Part shown: piece by piece, positions 8,055-15,386 of the stretch
Position numbering within the stretch: the stretch's first letter is position 1
Layout of the letters: every line of letters starts with the position of its first letter
DNA from: Pseudoalteromonas sp. S16_S37
Lineage (GTDB): Bacteria > Pseudomonadota > Gammaproteobacteria > Enterobacterales > Alteromonadaceae
Direction of reading: 5' to 3'
DNA: 32,751 bases
Assembly: GCF_014694405.1 (NCBI RefSeq)
Contig: NZ_JAAUWV010000051.1
Span: 1-32,751, forward strand
Program-made: the position numbers and the translations under genes
Notes under the pieces: generated by a model
The model's input: the letters and a program-made list of their open reading frames with translations, nothing else
Told to the model about the DNA's origin: nothing
The model's database searches: none

Positions 8055-8864
8055 TTACTTGCAGCTTGGTTTTTTGCCTGCCTGCCACGCCATTTGTTTT
8101 AATTCGTTGGCGTTGGCCATGCCATTTTGTAAATTAGCAATGCGGCTTTGCGGTGCCGGGTGAGTAGACATAAATTCAGCTGGGCGCTCTCCGCCAGATG
8201 CCGCTTCCATATTTTGCCAAAGATCAACCGACCCTTGTGGATCAAACCCCGCTTTCGCCATCAAATCTAAGCCTATAATGTCTGCTTCACTTTCATGTGA
8301 GCGACTAAATGGTAAGGCAACACCAAACTGAGCACCTATACCTAAGCCTTGCATAATGGCATTTCTGTATTGTACATCGCCCATTTGCAACGCAACATTA
8401 CTGGCCTGAAGACCAAATTGCAGCAAACTATTTTGCGATACACGTTCGTTTGCGTGTTGCGCAATAACATGTCCCACTTCATGGCCCATTACCGCCGCAA
8501 GTTGGTGCTGGTTTTTAGCAACCTTTAACAACCCCGTGTGAACTCCTATCTTGCCCCCTGGCAATGCAAATGCGTTGGCGCTATCCTCTTTAAATACGAC
8601 AACCTCCCACTGTTGATTTGCATACTCCGCAGGGAGCTGAGCAATTAGGTGATCGGCAATACACTGTACATAGGCATTTGTGGATTTATCAGATTCAATA
8701 GCCTGCTGCTCTTTCATTTGCGAAAAGCTCGCAACCCCCATCTCATTCATTTTTTGATCTGAATATAAAGTAATTTGTGTTCGTCCTGTGGGAGACGTTT
8801 TACACCCCGACACAGCCAGAGTCATAACCAAGGCACTGGCCAACGTTGTAAGTACTTTCTTCAT
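8055..8864 (-). CDS. M48-family metalloprotease, outer-membrane lipoprotein (LoiP-like)
   Basis: A zinc endopeptidase of about 269 residues with a lipoprotein signal: MKK, a hydrophobic stretch and LAVSGC, with C21 as the lipidated residue. The zinc motif HEVGH is at 128-132 in AAVMGHEVGHVIAQH, and the third ligand is expected at E191 in SHESEAD. Size and layout fit periplasmic quality-control proteases of the LoiP (YggG) type. The longest frame adds 26 residues before the signal; the ATG at 8864 is chosen because it puts the lysines directly in front of the signal's hydrophobic core. It stands alone, divergent from the exporter gene. Confidence 0.85.
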   Translation of the reverse strand: MKKVLTTLASALVMTLAVSGCKTSPTGRTQITLYSDQKMNEMGVASFSQMKEQQAIESDKSTNAYVQCIADHLIAQLPAEYANQQWEVVVFKEDSANAFALPGGKIGVHTGLLKVAKNQHQLAAVMGHEVGHVIAQHANERVSQNSLLQFGLQASNVALQMGDVQYRNAIMQGLGIGAQFGVALPFSRSHESEADIIGLDLMAKAGFDPQGSVDLWQNMEAASGGERPAEFMSTHPAPQSRIANLQNGMANANELKQMAWQAGKKPSCK

Positions 8865-8938
8865 GTTGTTAATTCCCAATAACATTAAGCTTGCTGCTAG
8901 TTTAAAACATCCTAGCACCGACTCAAGTGTACGGCTTT

Positions 8939-8969
8939 GCAATTATTCACTTTTGCCGCAAATAATTGC
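8939..8969. repeat. Inverted repeat between divergent genes
   Basis: GCAATTATT (8939-8947) and AATAATTGC (8961-8969) are perfect 9-bp arms with a 13-base spacer. The repeat lies between the M48 gene and the exporter gene, where promoters of both must be. It could be an operator; no known consensus is recognised. Confidence 0.45.
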
Positions 8970-9013
8970 TACTCAACTATTAACTTAAGCTTAATTGTGC
9001 CGTTACCGCTATA

Positions 9014-10234
9014 ATGGACAAAATTCATCATTTGTGGACGCTTGTGCAACATTCTCATTCCCTTGGTCGATTATTTTTGCCTTTACTGGCAAGTATTGTG
9101 GCATTAACGCCGTTGGCGATAGATTTATATTTGCCTGCTATGCTCGCTATTGCAGAGCAATTAAATACCTCACTTGAGCAAGTCCAAGTCTCTTTAAGTT
9201 GCTATTTGGCGGGCTATGCTGTTGGTATGCTTGTGTTCGGCCCACTTGCCGATAGATTTTCACGCACGCTCTTAGCGCGTATCGGATTGCTTGGCTTTGC
9301 CATAAGTTCAGCATTACTTGCTATGACAACCAATATCGAGTTGTTTAACATTTTGCGTGTTATACAAGCATTTACTGGTGCTGCCGCCAGTGTTGTTGTA
9401 CCTGGGATCATTCGCCATTACTACCAGCAAGAGACCGCCAAAGGCATGTCGTATGTGTCAATGATCATGATGTTAGCGCCTTTACTCGCCCCAAGTATTG
9501 GCGCTGCACTGATGTTAGTGTGGCATTGGAGTGCTATTTTCTGGTCGCTAGCCCTATACGCAATCATCGTCTTGGCGTGCTGTTTTTACGCCGATATTGA
9601 TGTACCAAGTTTTAACAAAAGCAAAATATCGCTCTCATTTTTCTTAAAAAACTATCGCGTTGTACTATCTAATAAACAAAGTCGCTTCGACATACTCACC
9701 TCTATGTCAGCATCATTTGCATTCTTTTGTTTTTTAACCTCGGTTCCATTTATTTACCTTGATTACTTTTCGGTATCTGAGCAATTGTTCGGCATTCTTT
9801 TTGCCTTAAATGTCATGGCCCTGATGTTTGGTAACTTTTTAAACACCCGCCTGGTACCAAGGCTTGGTTCAAGGCGTATGCTGTTTTTGGGCCTTGCTAT
9901 AGGTTTGCTGGTCAGTAGCACCTTGGTGATTGAAAGTTTGATATCTGTAAATGTTTGGCTCTTTGCCAGTACCGTAGCGCCCTTAATGATGAGTTTGGGG
10001 ATCATTGCCAGTAACGCCGATGCCCTAATTTTAATTGCGTTTGAGCAGCACTCTGGCACGGCTACCGCAGTGATAGGCACTCTGCGCTTTGGCAGTGGCG
10101 CGCTCGTTGGCCCTATCTTAGCGTTTATTGAACCGAGCAGCGCCGTTCCTTTTTCAGCTCTAATGTTAGGTGCTGTATTGCTGTCTATTTGCTACCAGAT
10201 AATCCAAAAATCACGCATAAAAAAAGCCGATTAA
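9014..10234 (+). CDS. Bcr/CflA-family drug-resistance MFS transporter
   Basis: A 406-residue inner-membrane drug:proton antiporter with 12 predicted hydrophobic segments. Family marks are LTPLAIDLYLPAM in the first segment (D37, typical of Bcr/CflA), motif A GPLADRFSRTLL at 76-87, and a motif-C-like LAPLLAPSIGA in the fifth segment. The natural substrate cannot be predicted. There is no good ribosome site before the ATG at 9014, so translation may be weak or the transcript leaderless. Divergent from the M48 gene; its stop codon lies inside its terminator. Confidence 0.87.
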   Translation: MDKIHHLWTLVQHSHSLGRLFLPLLASIVALTPLAIDLYLPAMLAIAEQLNTSLEQVQVSLSCYLAGYAVGMLVFGPLADRFSRTLLARIGLLGFAISSALLAMTTNIELFNILRVIQAFTGAAASVVVPGIIRHYYQQETAKGMSYVSMIMMLAPLLAPSIGAALMLVWHWSAIFWSLALYAIIVLACCFYADIDVPSFNKSKISLSFFLKNYRVVLSNKQSRFDILTSMSASFAFFCFLTSVPFIYLDYFSVSEQLFGILFALNVMALMFGNFLNTRLVPRLGSRRMLFLGLAIGLLVSSTLVIESLISVNVWLFASTVAPLMMSLGIIASNADALILIAFEQHSGTATAVIGTLRFGSGALVGPILAFIEPSSAVPFSALMLGAVLLSICYQIIQKSRIKKAD

Positions 10235-10245
10235 CATCGGCTTTT
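10221..10245 (+). terminator. Intrinsic terminator of the MFS exporter gene
   Basis: AAAAGCCGA (10222-10230) and TCGGCTTTT (10237-10245) form a 9-bp stem with a 6-base loop that contains the stop codon TAA at 10232-10234. It sits between the converging exporter and grpE genes and, being symmetrical, may serve both. Confidence 0.85.
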
Positions 10246-10266
10246 CCTTACGTCTAAAAATGCTAC

Positions 10267-10881
10267 TTACTCAGCTTCTTTAGATACCATAACCATTGCA
10301 GGGCGTAATAAACGGCCGTTCAATGTGTAACCTTTTTGCATTACCGCAAGTACGGTGTTTGGCGACACATCGTTGCTAGGCTGAATAGACATCGCCTGGT
10401 GTAAATCTGGGTTAAATGTCTCACCTTGTGGATTAACCGTTTCAACACCAAATTTAGCAAGTGCATCGGCAAAGCTCTTAAGCGTCATATCGATCCCTTC
10501 AAGCACAGGCTTTAAGGTTTCGTTTTCTTTGTCAGAAAACTCAATCGCACGCTCAAGATTATCAAGCACAGGTAACAACTCATTTGCGAACTTTTCTAAC
10601 GCAAACTTATGCGCTTTTTCAACATCTTGTGCAGCTCTACGACGCATATTCTCAACATCAGCAGCCGCTCTTATCACGCCATCTTGTTGATCTCTTATGG
10701 TCTGCTTAGCAGCTTCCAGTTCAGCATACAGGCCTGCAATTTCTTCTTCAGGGCTTAGCTCTGTTTGTGCTTGCGTTTGTGCTTGCGCTTCTTCTTGCAC
10801 TGATTCTTGTGTTTGTGCCGCTTGCTCTACTTGCGCAGCAGCTTCTTGTTCATGTTCAGGGGCATTGGTTTGCTCAGACAT
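10267..10881 (-). CDS. grpE: GrpE nucleotide exchange factor
   Basis: Releases ADP from DnaK and sets the chaperone cycle; cytoplasmic dimer. The 204-residue protein has the family layout: a low-complexity Gln/Ala/Glu-rich N-terminus (about 1-45, with repeated QAQTQAQT), a long coiled coil (IRAAADVENMRRRA to LDNLERAI), and the C-terminal beta domain ending LNGRLLRPAMVMVSK. The open frame continues 39 residues upstream into the hrcA gene, but MSEQTN at 10881 is the conserved start and has GGAG 9 bases before it. Expression is predicted to be heat-inducible from a sigma-32 promoter directly upstream. dnaK and dnaJ are not in the window. Confidence 0.95.
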   Translation of the reverse strand: MSEQTNAPEHEQEAAAQVEQAAQTQESVQEEAQAQTQAQTELSPEEEIAGLYAELEAAKQTIRDQQDGVIRAAADVENMRRRAAQDVEKAHKFALEKFANELLPVLDNLERAIEFSDKENETLKPVLEGIDMTLKSFADALAKFGVETVNPQGETFNPDLHQAMSIQPSNDVSPNTVLAVMQKGYTLNGRLLRPAMVMVSKEAE

Positions 10882-10918
10882 GTAAGATTTCTCCGATTCT
10901 TTACAACTGTGGCTAATT

Positions 10919-10944
10919 ATGGGGATTGAAATTTGAGATTCAAG
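10919..10944 (-). promoter_or_regulatory. Sigma-32 heat-shock promoter of grpE
   Basis: On the minus strand CTTGAA (10944-10939) is followed after 14 bases by CCCCAT (10924-10919), a near-perfect RpoH promoter. The -10 ends 37 bases before the grpE ATG. The -35 overlaps the TGA stop codon of the upstream hrcA-family gene. Confidence 0.85.
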
Positions 10945-11884
10945 TCCCGATTGGCGTGATTTGAGAAAATTGTGTAATGATCGCTTCAATTGGTGCATTT
11001 GCTGGGCAAATTACACAAAACCGACTTTGATATTCCCCGTTTTGGAAATATGGCACACTCAATACCAGAGATTGTTTCACATTGAGCGTGCTTAATTCTT
11101 CGCCCAATAAAACAGAGACGCCATTTTTAAACGCCAGTTTGTCTTCAACTTGGTGCAAAAACGACACTCCAATATTAAGCTCAGAATCAATATCTAAGCC
11201 CTGATATAAAAAGCGTTCACCAACCACAATACTATTGTCTGTACCCAATTGATAATGAAGCTCTCGCGTCCACTGTGCTAGTTGATCTCTACAGTTCTCT
11301 GGAGCGCTGTGTGCCATCGCTTTCATACGATGCAAACCTTCAATTAATGTTTGCTGGCTAAATACCGTATTCATCCAAGCGGCAAATAAATAACGATGCT
11401 GATCACTGTCATCTCTGGGTTTATTGATACAAATATTATGAGACTGGCCAGCCCTGTCTATCAATAAAACCAGCCATGACGTGCTGTCGAATGCCAGAAC
11501 TTCAACTCTGAAAACTAATTGGGAGCTGGCTTGTGGTAAACCCACACAACAACAAATATTAAATTTTTGACTAAGACTATGTGCAAATTCTATCAATTGG
11601 CTTTGTTCTGGTTGCCAATAATTAGCAATGTCAGACAAAGAAAAATACTCATCTAACCAGTATTTTAAACCAGAATCGGTGGGTACCCTACCTGCAGAAG
11701 TGTGCGGCGAATACAGTAGCCCAAATTTCTCCAATCGAGCCATCGCATTACGCACCGTAGCCGAACAAACAGCCATACCTTTTTGCTTGGCTATTTTGCT
11801 AGAAGCCACTGGATGCCCTTCACCATTGCAGTACAAACTCATTACCGCAGAGAAGATTTGTTGGTCGCGTGCTGTTAATTTCAT
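10940..11884 (-). CDS. HrcA-family heat-shock repressor, divergent
   Basis: A 314-residue DNA-binding protein. The N-terminal third carries the HrcA winged-helix signature: HPVASSKIA (24-32), SATVRNAMARLEKFGLLYSP (41-60) and HTSAGRVPT (61-69). The C-terminal part retains weaker HrcA features, such as SVLLGEEL and LVLSVPYFQNGE, but the middle is divergent and the protein is shorter than the usual 340 or so. HrcA proteins repress chaperone operons through CIRCE elements, but none is seen here, so its targets are unknown. It precedes grpE by 58 bases on the same strand. No clear ribosome site precedes the ATG at 11884. Could be a retired or re-targeted HrcA. Confidence 0.75.
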   Translation of the reverse strand: MKLTARDQQIFSAVMSLYCNGEGHPVASSKIAKQKGMAVCSATVRNAMARLEKFGLLYSPHTSAGRVPTDSGLKYWLDEYFSLSDIANYWQPEQSQLIEFAHSLSQKFNICCCVGLPQASSQLVFRVEVLAFDSTSWLVLLIDRAGQSHNICINKPRDDSDQHRYLFAAWMNTVFSQQTLIEGLHRMKAMAHSAPENCRDQLAQWTRELHYQLGTDNSIVVGERFLYQGLDIDSELNIGVSFLHQVEDKLAFKNGVSVLLGEELSTLNVKQSLVLSVPYFQNGEYQSRFCVICPANAPIEAIITQFSQITPIGT

Positions 11885-11969
11885 ATTATTTATGTAGTGA
11901 CATCATTTGCCAGTTTCAAGTGCTGACTTTTTAAGTTAGTCTTGCGCTATTATTATCAAGGAATTCAAC

Positions 11970-12854
11970 ATGACGACTCCCTTCAAAACCATAGGCCTAA
12001 TTGGAAAGCCTAACCATGAAGGCGCGGCGTTGACCTTACAACGCTTATACACCTTTTTGCAAGCACTAGGTTATAACGTTTTAGTTGAGCAACGCGTTGG
12101 AGCGCAAATTTCTAACATTGATAACAATGTGCTTACTGAGTTGGTTGATCTTGGCAGCCAATGTGATTTAGCCATTGTGGTCGGCGGCGATGGCAATATG
12201 CTAGGCGCAGCGCGTGTATTAGCGCGCTTTGATGTAGCGGTAATCGGTGTTAACCGAGGTAACCTTGGATTTTTAACCGACCTTAACCCCGAAGGCTTTG
12301 AAGCCAGCTTAGAAGAAGTGCTCAGAGGCGAATTTATTTCTGAGTCGCGCTTTTTACTCAAAGTAGAAGTATATCGACACGCACAATTAAAGAGTGCCAA
12401 TTTAGCGGTAAATGAAGCGGTACTACACGCTGATAAAGTAGCGCACATGATAGAATTTGAAGCATTTATTAATGATGAATTTTTATTCTCACAGCGCTCC
12501 GATGGTTTAATTGTATCAACGCCAACAGGTTCAACAGCCTACTCATTATCGGGAGGCGGCCCAATACTTACCCCTCAGCTTAATGCGATGGCGCTGGTGC
12601 CAATGTTTCCACATACGCTTTCAAGCAGACCTCTTGTTGTTGATGCGAATAATGAGATCCGCCTCAAGCTGAGTTTGGAAAATACTGATAGCTTGCAAGT
12701 CAGCTGTGACAGCCATGTGGTTTTGGCGGTCCTCCCTGGTGATGAAGTGGTTATTAAAAAAGCGGATAAAGCACTGCGCTTGATCCATCCAAAATCGTAT
12801 TCGTATTACAATGTGCTTAGGCAGAAATTAAATTGGGGCAGTAGGCTTTACTAA
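11970..12854 (+). CDS. nadK: NAD kinase
   Basis: Phosphorylates NAD(+) to NADP(+) with ATP or polyphosphate; cytoplasmic. The 294 residues are the normal bacterial length. Diagnostic motifs are VVGGDGNML (GGDGN at 72-76), the VNEAVLH segment of the NAD site, and the glycine-rich TPTGSTAYSLSGGGPI. AAGGA sits 7 bases before the ATG. Divergent from the hrcA-family gene and followed 62 bases later by an unknown gene and recN, the gammaproteobacterial grpE/nadK/recN neighbourhood. Confidence 0.96.
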   Translation: MTTPFKTIGLIGKPNHEGAALTLQRLYTFLQALGYNVLVEQRVGAQISNIDNNVLTELVDLGSQCDLAIVVGGDGNMLGAARVLARFDVAVIGVNRGNLGFLTDLNPEGFEASLEEVLRGEFISESRFLLKVEVYRHAQLKSANLAVNEAVLHADKVAHMIEFEAFINDEFLFSQRSDGLIVSTPTGSTAYSLSGGGPILTPQLNAMALVPMFPHTLSSRPLVVDANNEIRLKLSLENTDSLQVSCDSHVVLAVLPGDEVVIKKADKALRLIHPKSYSYYNVLRQKLNWGSRLY

Positions 12855-12916
12855 TGCCTTAAAGATACCGCAAAATAGAGCCTGTTATTTTTCTAATTTA
12901 GGAAATTTTAGTTGAT

Positions 12917-13528
12917 ATGATCAGTTACATTGTTTTTTTCACTCTTCTACTCCTTATTACCCTGTTAGGAGTGTATGTGGTGATAGAAAATAATCGCAAA
13001 AAGGCGCGAGAGGCCCAAAAAAAGATATTCAACGCACGTCTTAAAGAGGTCACTGATAACTTTAAAGCAAAGACAGCCGAATATGTGGATGCGAAAATAC
13101 TGCGACCTAAATATGCCCCAAAAATAAACGCCATTGTGGGTAACTTTTTTGTAGTGCAGGCACATACAGAAGCGAATCTAAATCAACTAGAAAAGATAAG
13201 TGAGCAATTCACCCGTGTAGTAGGTACAGAGTTAGGTAAGTCTAGGATCACAGGTAATAAAGACCAACTTGCCGAGCAACTACAGTACTTTGTTGCAGAA
13301 CTCCCCTCTTCAGGTATCGCCTACAACAAAGATTTTTATCATGAAATTTTACCTGCTCTGATCGCCCTAATTAAAACTTCGGATGTGCCGCTAGACACAT
13401 TAAATAATGATGAAGATGCTGAGCATGAAAATGGCACCGAAGAGCAAAATAACGATACTGGTGACGGTGAAAACCGCCGAGTCGAGCAGCAAATGACCGC
13501 CGCTAGGCAACGTTTAACCACGAGTTAA
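12917..13528 (+). CDS. Unknown membrane-anchored protein between nadK and recN
   Basis: I do not recognise this 203-residue protein. It has one N-terminal membrane segment (about 4-23), then a basic stretch (NRKKAREAQKK), a mainly helical middle (about 40-155) and a very acidic low-complexity region (163-186, rich in N, D and E) before a short helical tail. The topology suggests a cytoplasmic domain anchored to the inner membrane. No enzyme motif is seen. An AGGAA element lies about 11 bases before the ATG. There is no terminator between nadK and this gene, so read-through from nadK is likely; recN has its own LexA-controlled promoter downstream. A real gene by frame length and context; function unknown. 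Confidence 0.72.
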   Translation: MISYIVFFTLLLLITLLGVYVVIENNRKKAREAQKKIFNARLKEVTDNFKAKTAEYVDAKILRPKYAPKINAIVGNFFVVQAHTEANLNQLEKISEQFTRVVGTELGKSRITGNKDQLAEQLQYFVAELPSSGIAYNKDFYHEILPALIALIKTSDVPLDTLNNDEDAEHENGTEEQNNDTGDGENRRVEQQMTAARQRLTTS

Positions 13529-13577
13529 ATTGATCACTCATTAATAGTTAAAATTCAAGTTGCATTTATTGAGCATG

Positions 13578-13617
13578 CTGTATAAATTAACAGTATAACC
13601 ACTGTTTGGATGCACAG
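13578..13617 (+). promoter_or_regulatory. Two LexA (SOS) boxes in front of recN
   Basis: CTGTATAAATTAACAG (13578-13593) and CTGTTTGGATGCACAG (13602-13617) both fit CTGT-N8-ACAG and are followed by TA, as in the longer E. coli consensus. Their starts are 24 bases apart. E. coli recN also carries more than one LexA site. The second box ends one base before the preferred recN start codon, so bound LexA would cover the promoter exit and the start region. Confidence 0.88.
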
Positions 13618-13618
13618 T

Positions 13619-15292
13619 ATGCTTATCAACTTAGAAATAAAAAATTTTGCGATTGTAAATGCCTTAAATATCGAATGGCGAGCGGGTATGACCGCCATCA
13701 CTGGTGAAACCGGTGCAGGTAAATCTATTGCCATTGATGCCCTATCCTTATGCCTAGGTGAACGTGCTGATCCTGCCGCAATTCGCCCCGGAACCGACAA
13801 AGCACAGATCAGTGCGCACTTTGATATTTCTGACCTGCCAGTTGCTCAACAGTTTTTAAAAGAGCATATGCTCAATAATGAAGAGCAAGATTGTATTTTA
13901 CGCCGCGTGATCAGTAAAAATGGCCGCAGTAAAAGCTATATCAACGGTGTTGCTGTGACTGCTGGGCAGTTAAAAGACTTAGGACAATATTTAATTTCTA
14001 TTCATGGTCAGCATGCGCACCAGCTTTTACTAAAACCTGAACACCAATTACATTTACTTGACGCTTATGCAGGTCACTACTCGTTGCTTAACGCGGTGAC
14101 AACGCAATACAACCACTTTAACAAACTACAGCGCGAATATTCAGAACTGCAAAAGCAACAACAAGCACAAGCTGCCAAGCAGCAATTACTTGAATACCAA
14201 GTGGCAGAACTAGATGAGTTTGCACTTGAAGATGGTGAATTTGCAGAGATAGAAGCTGAGCATAGCCGACTAAGCCACAGCCAAACCATCATTGACACCT
14301 GTCAAAGAGAGTTGTCATATTTATATGAAGACGACCAAACCGTGCTCAGTCAGCTGCAACATAGCGCACAGCAATTTAGCGAGCTATCTGGCTACGATAA
14401 TAACCTAAACCCAATCGCGCTTATGCTCGAAGAAGCGGCGGTACAAATTGAAGAAGCGTGCAGAGAGCTGCGTAGTTACAGCGAGAACATTGACCAAGAT
14501 CCAATGCGCCTGCAAGAGCTTGAAGAGCGCTTGTCAAAAACCATGGATTTATCTCGCAAACATACGGTTAAACCGGAAGAGCTTTACACATTTCATCAGC
14601 AATTGAAGTCAGAACTGAACGATATTAGCTCAGATTCACAGCGCCTTGATGCCCTTGAGCAAGAAATTGCTGACGCGATTCAGGCTTACAATATTGCAGC
14701 TAAAGGCTTAAGCGAAAGCAGGCACACGGCCGCAAAACAACTAAATGAATTGATCAGCAAGAGTATGGCGTCGCTATCAATGGAAAATGGTCGCTTTGCC
14801 ATTGAGTTAACACAAAAATCACAGCAAAAACCTGCTGCCAAAGGCTTTGATGATATTGAATTTTTAGTTTCAACAAACCCTGGGCAGCCTCTGCAACCGC
14901 TTGGTAAAGTTGCATCGGGTGGTGAATTATCTCGTATAAGTTTAGCGATTCAAGTGATCATTGCTCAGCGCGTTACTACTCCGACCCTTATTTTTGACGA
15001 AGTGGATGTGGGTATTTCTGGTCCTACCGCTTCACAAGTGGGCAAGCTGCTAAGACAACTAGGTAAATCAACCCAAGTGATCTGTGTAACTCACCTACCT
15101 CAGGTGGCCTGTAGCGGCCATCAACAATTCTTTGTTGCCAAGTCAGTAGAAAACGGCGAAACCTTTACTGCAATGAAGCCTCTTGAACATGATATGCGTG
15201 TTGAAGAAATTGCTCGCTTAATTGGTGGAGATAAAATCAGTGCTACCACCAAAGCCAGTGCCCAAGAGTTGCTGATGGTACAAAGCGCTTAA
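13619..15292 (+). CDS. recN: DNA repair ATPase RecN (SMC-like)
   Basis: Acts early in double-strand break repair as an SMC-like cohesion ATPase. With the ATG at 13619 the protein has 557 residues, close to the usual 553. Walker A GETGAGKS is at 29-36, the middle is coiled coil rich in Q, E and L, the ABC signature appears as ASGGELSRISLA, Walker B as TLIFDEVDVGISG, and the H-loop region as VICVTHLPQVA. An ATG three codons earlier (13610) lies inside a LexA box with no ribosome site; MLINLEIKNFAIV at 13619 aligns with the conserved RecN start. Induced by SOS, from the double operator. Confidence 0.95.
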   Translation: MLINLEIKNFAIVNALNIEWRAGMTAITGETGAGKSIAIDALSLCLGERADPAAIRPGTDKAQISAHFDISDLPVAQQFLKEHMLNNEEQDCILRRVISKNGRSKSYINGVAVTAGQLKDLGQYLISIHGQHAHQLLLKPEHQLHLLDAYAGHYSLLNAVTTQYNHFNKLQREYSELQKQQQAQAAKQQLLEYQVAELDEFALEDGEFAEIEAEHSRLSHSQTIIDTCQRELSYLYEDDQTVLSQLQHSAQQFSELSGYDNNLNPIALMLEEAAVQIEEACRELRSYSENIDQDPMRLQELEERLSKTMDLSRKHTVKPEELYTFHQQLKSELNDISSDSQRLDALEQEIADAIQAYNIAAKGLSESRHTAAKQLNELISKSMASLSMENGRFAIELTQKSQQKPAAKGFDDIEFLVSTNPGQPLQPLGKVASGGELSRISLAIQVIIAQRVTTPTLIFDEVDVGISGPTASQVGKLLRQLGKSTQVICVTHLPQVACSGHQQFFVAKSVENGETFTAMKPLEHDMRVEEIARLIGGDKISATTKASAQELLMVQSA

Positions 15293-15316
15293 AACCACAG
15301 AACTATTTTAGCGGTG

Positions 15317-15345
15317 AGTCACTTATCCAGAGTTGATAAGTGACT
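15317..15345. repeat. Inverted repeat between convergent recN and FG-GAP gene
   Basis: AGTCACTTATC (15317-15327) and GATAAGTGACT (15335-15345) form an 11-bp perfect stem with a 7-base loop. There is no T run on either side, so this is not a classical intrinsic terminator, but it lies where transcripts of both genes should end and may stabilise or trim the 3' ends. Confidence 0.6.
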
Positions 15346-15386
15346 ATACTAAACATGGTTTTACAGCGAATTATTTAAGCTACTTT

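Noticed and set aside
10697..10885. Cysteine- and serine-rich frame opposite grpE
   Set aside because: It is the complement of the Gln/Ala/Glu-rich repeats of GrpE; composition is an artefact of the repeated codons, with no ribosome site.
11885..11969. A CIRCE-like half site (AAGTGCTGA) upstream of the HrcA-family gene
   Set aside because: The matching left half TTAGCACTC is missing at the required 9-base distance, so there is no inverted repeat.
12071..12448. 125-residue antisense frame within nadK
   Set aside because: nadK is unambiguous by motifs on the other strand; the frame is Ser/Thr/Pro-rich, typical of an antisense shadow.
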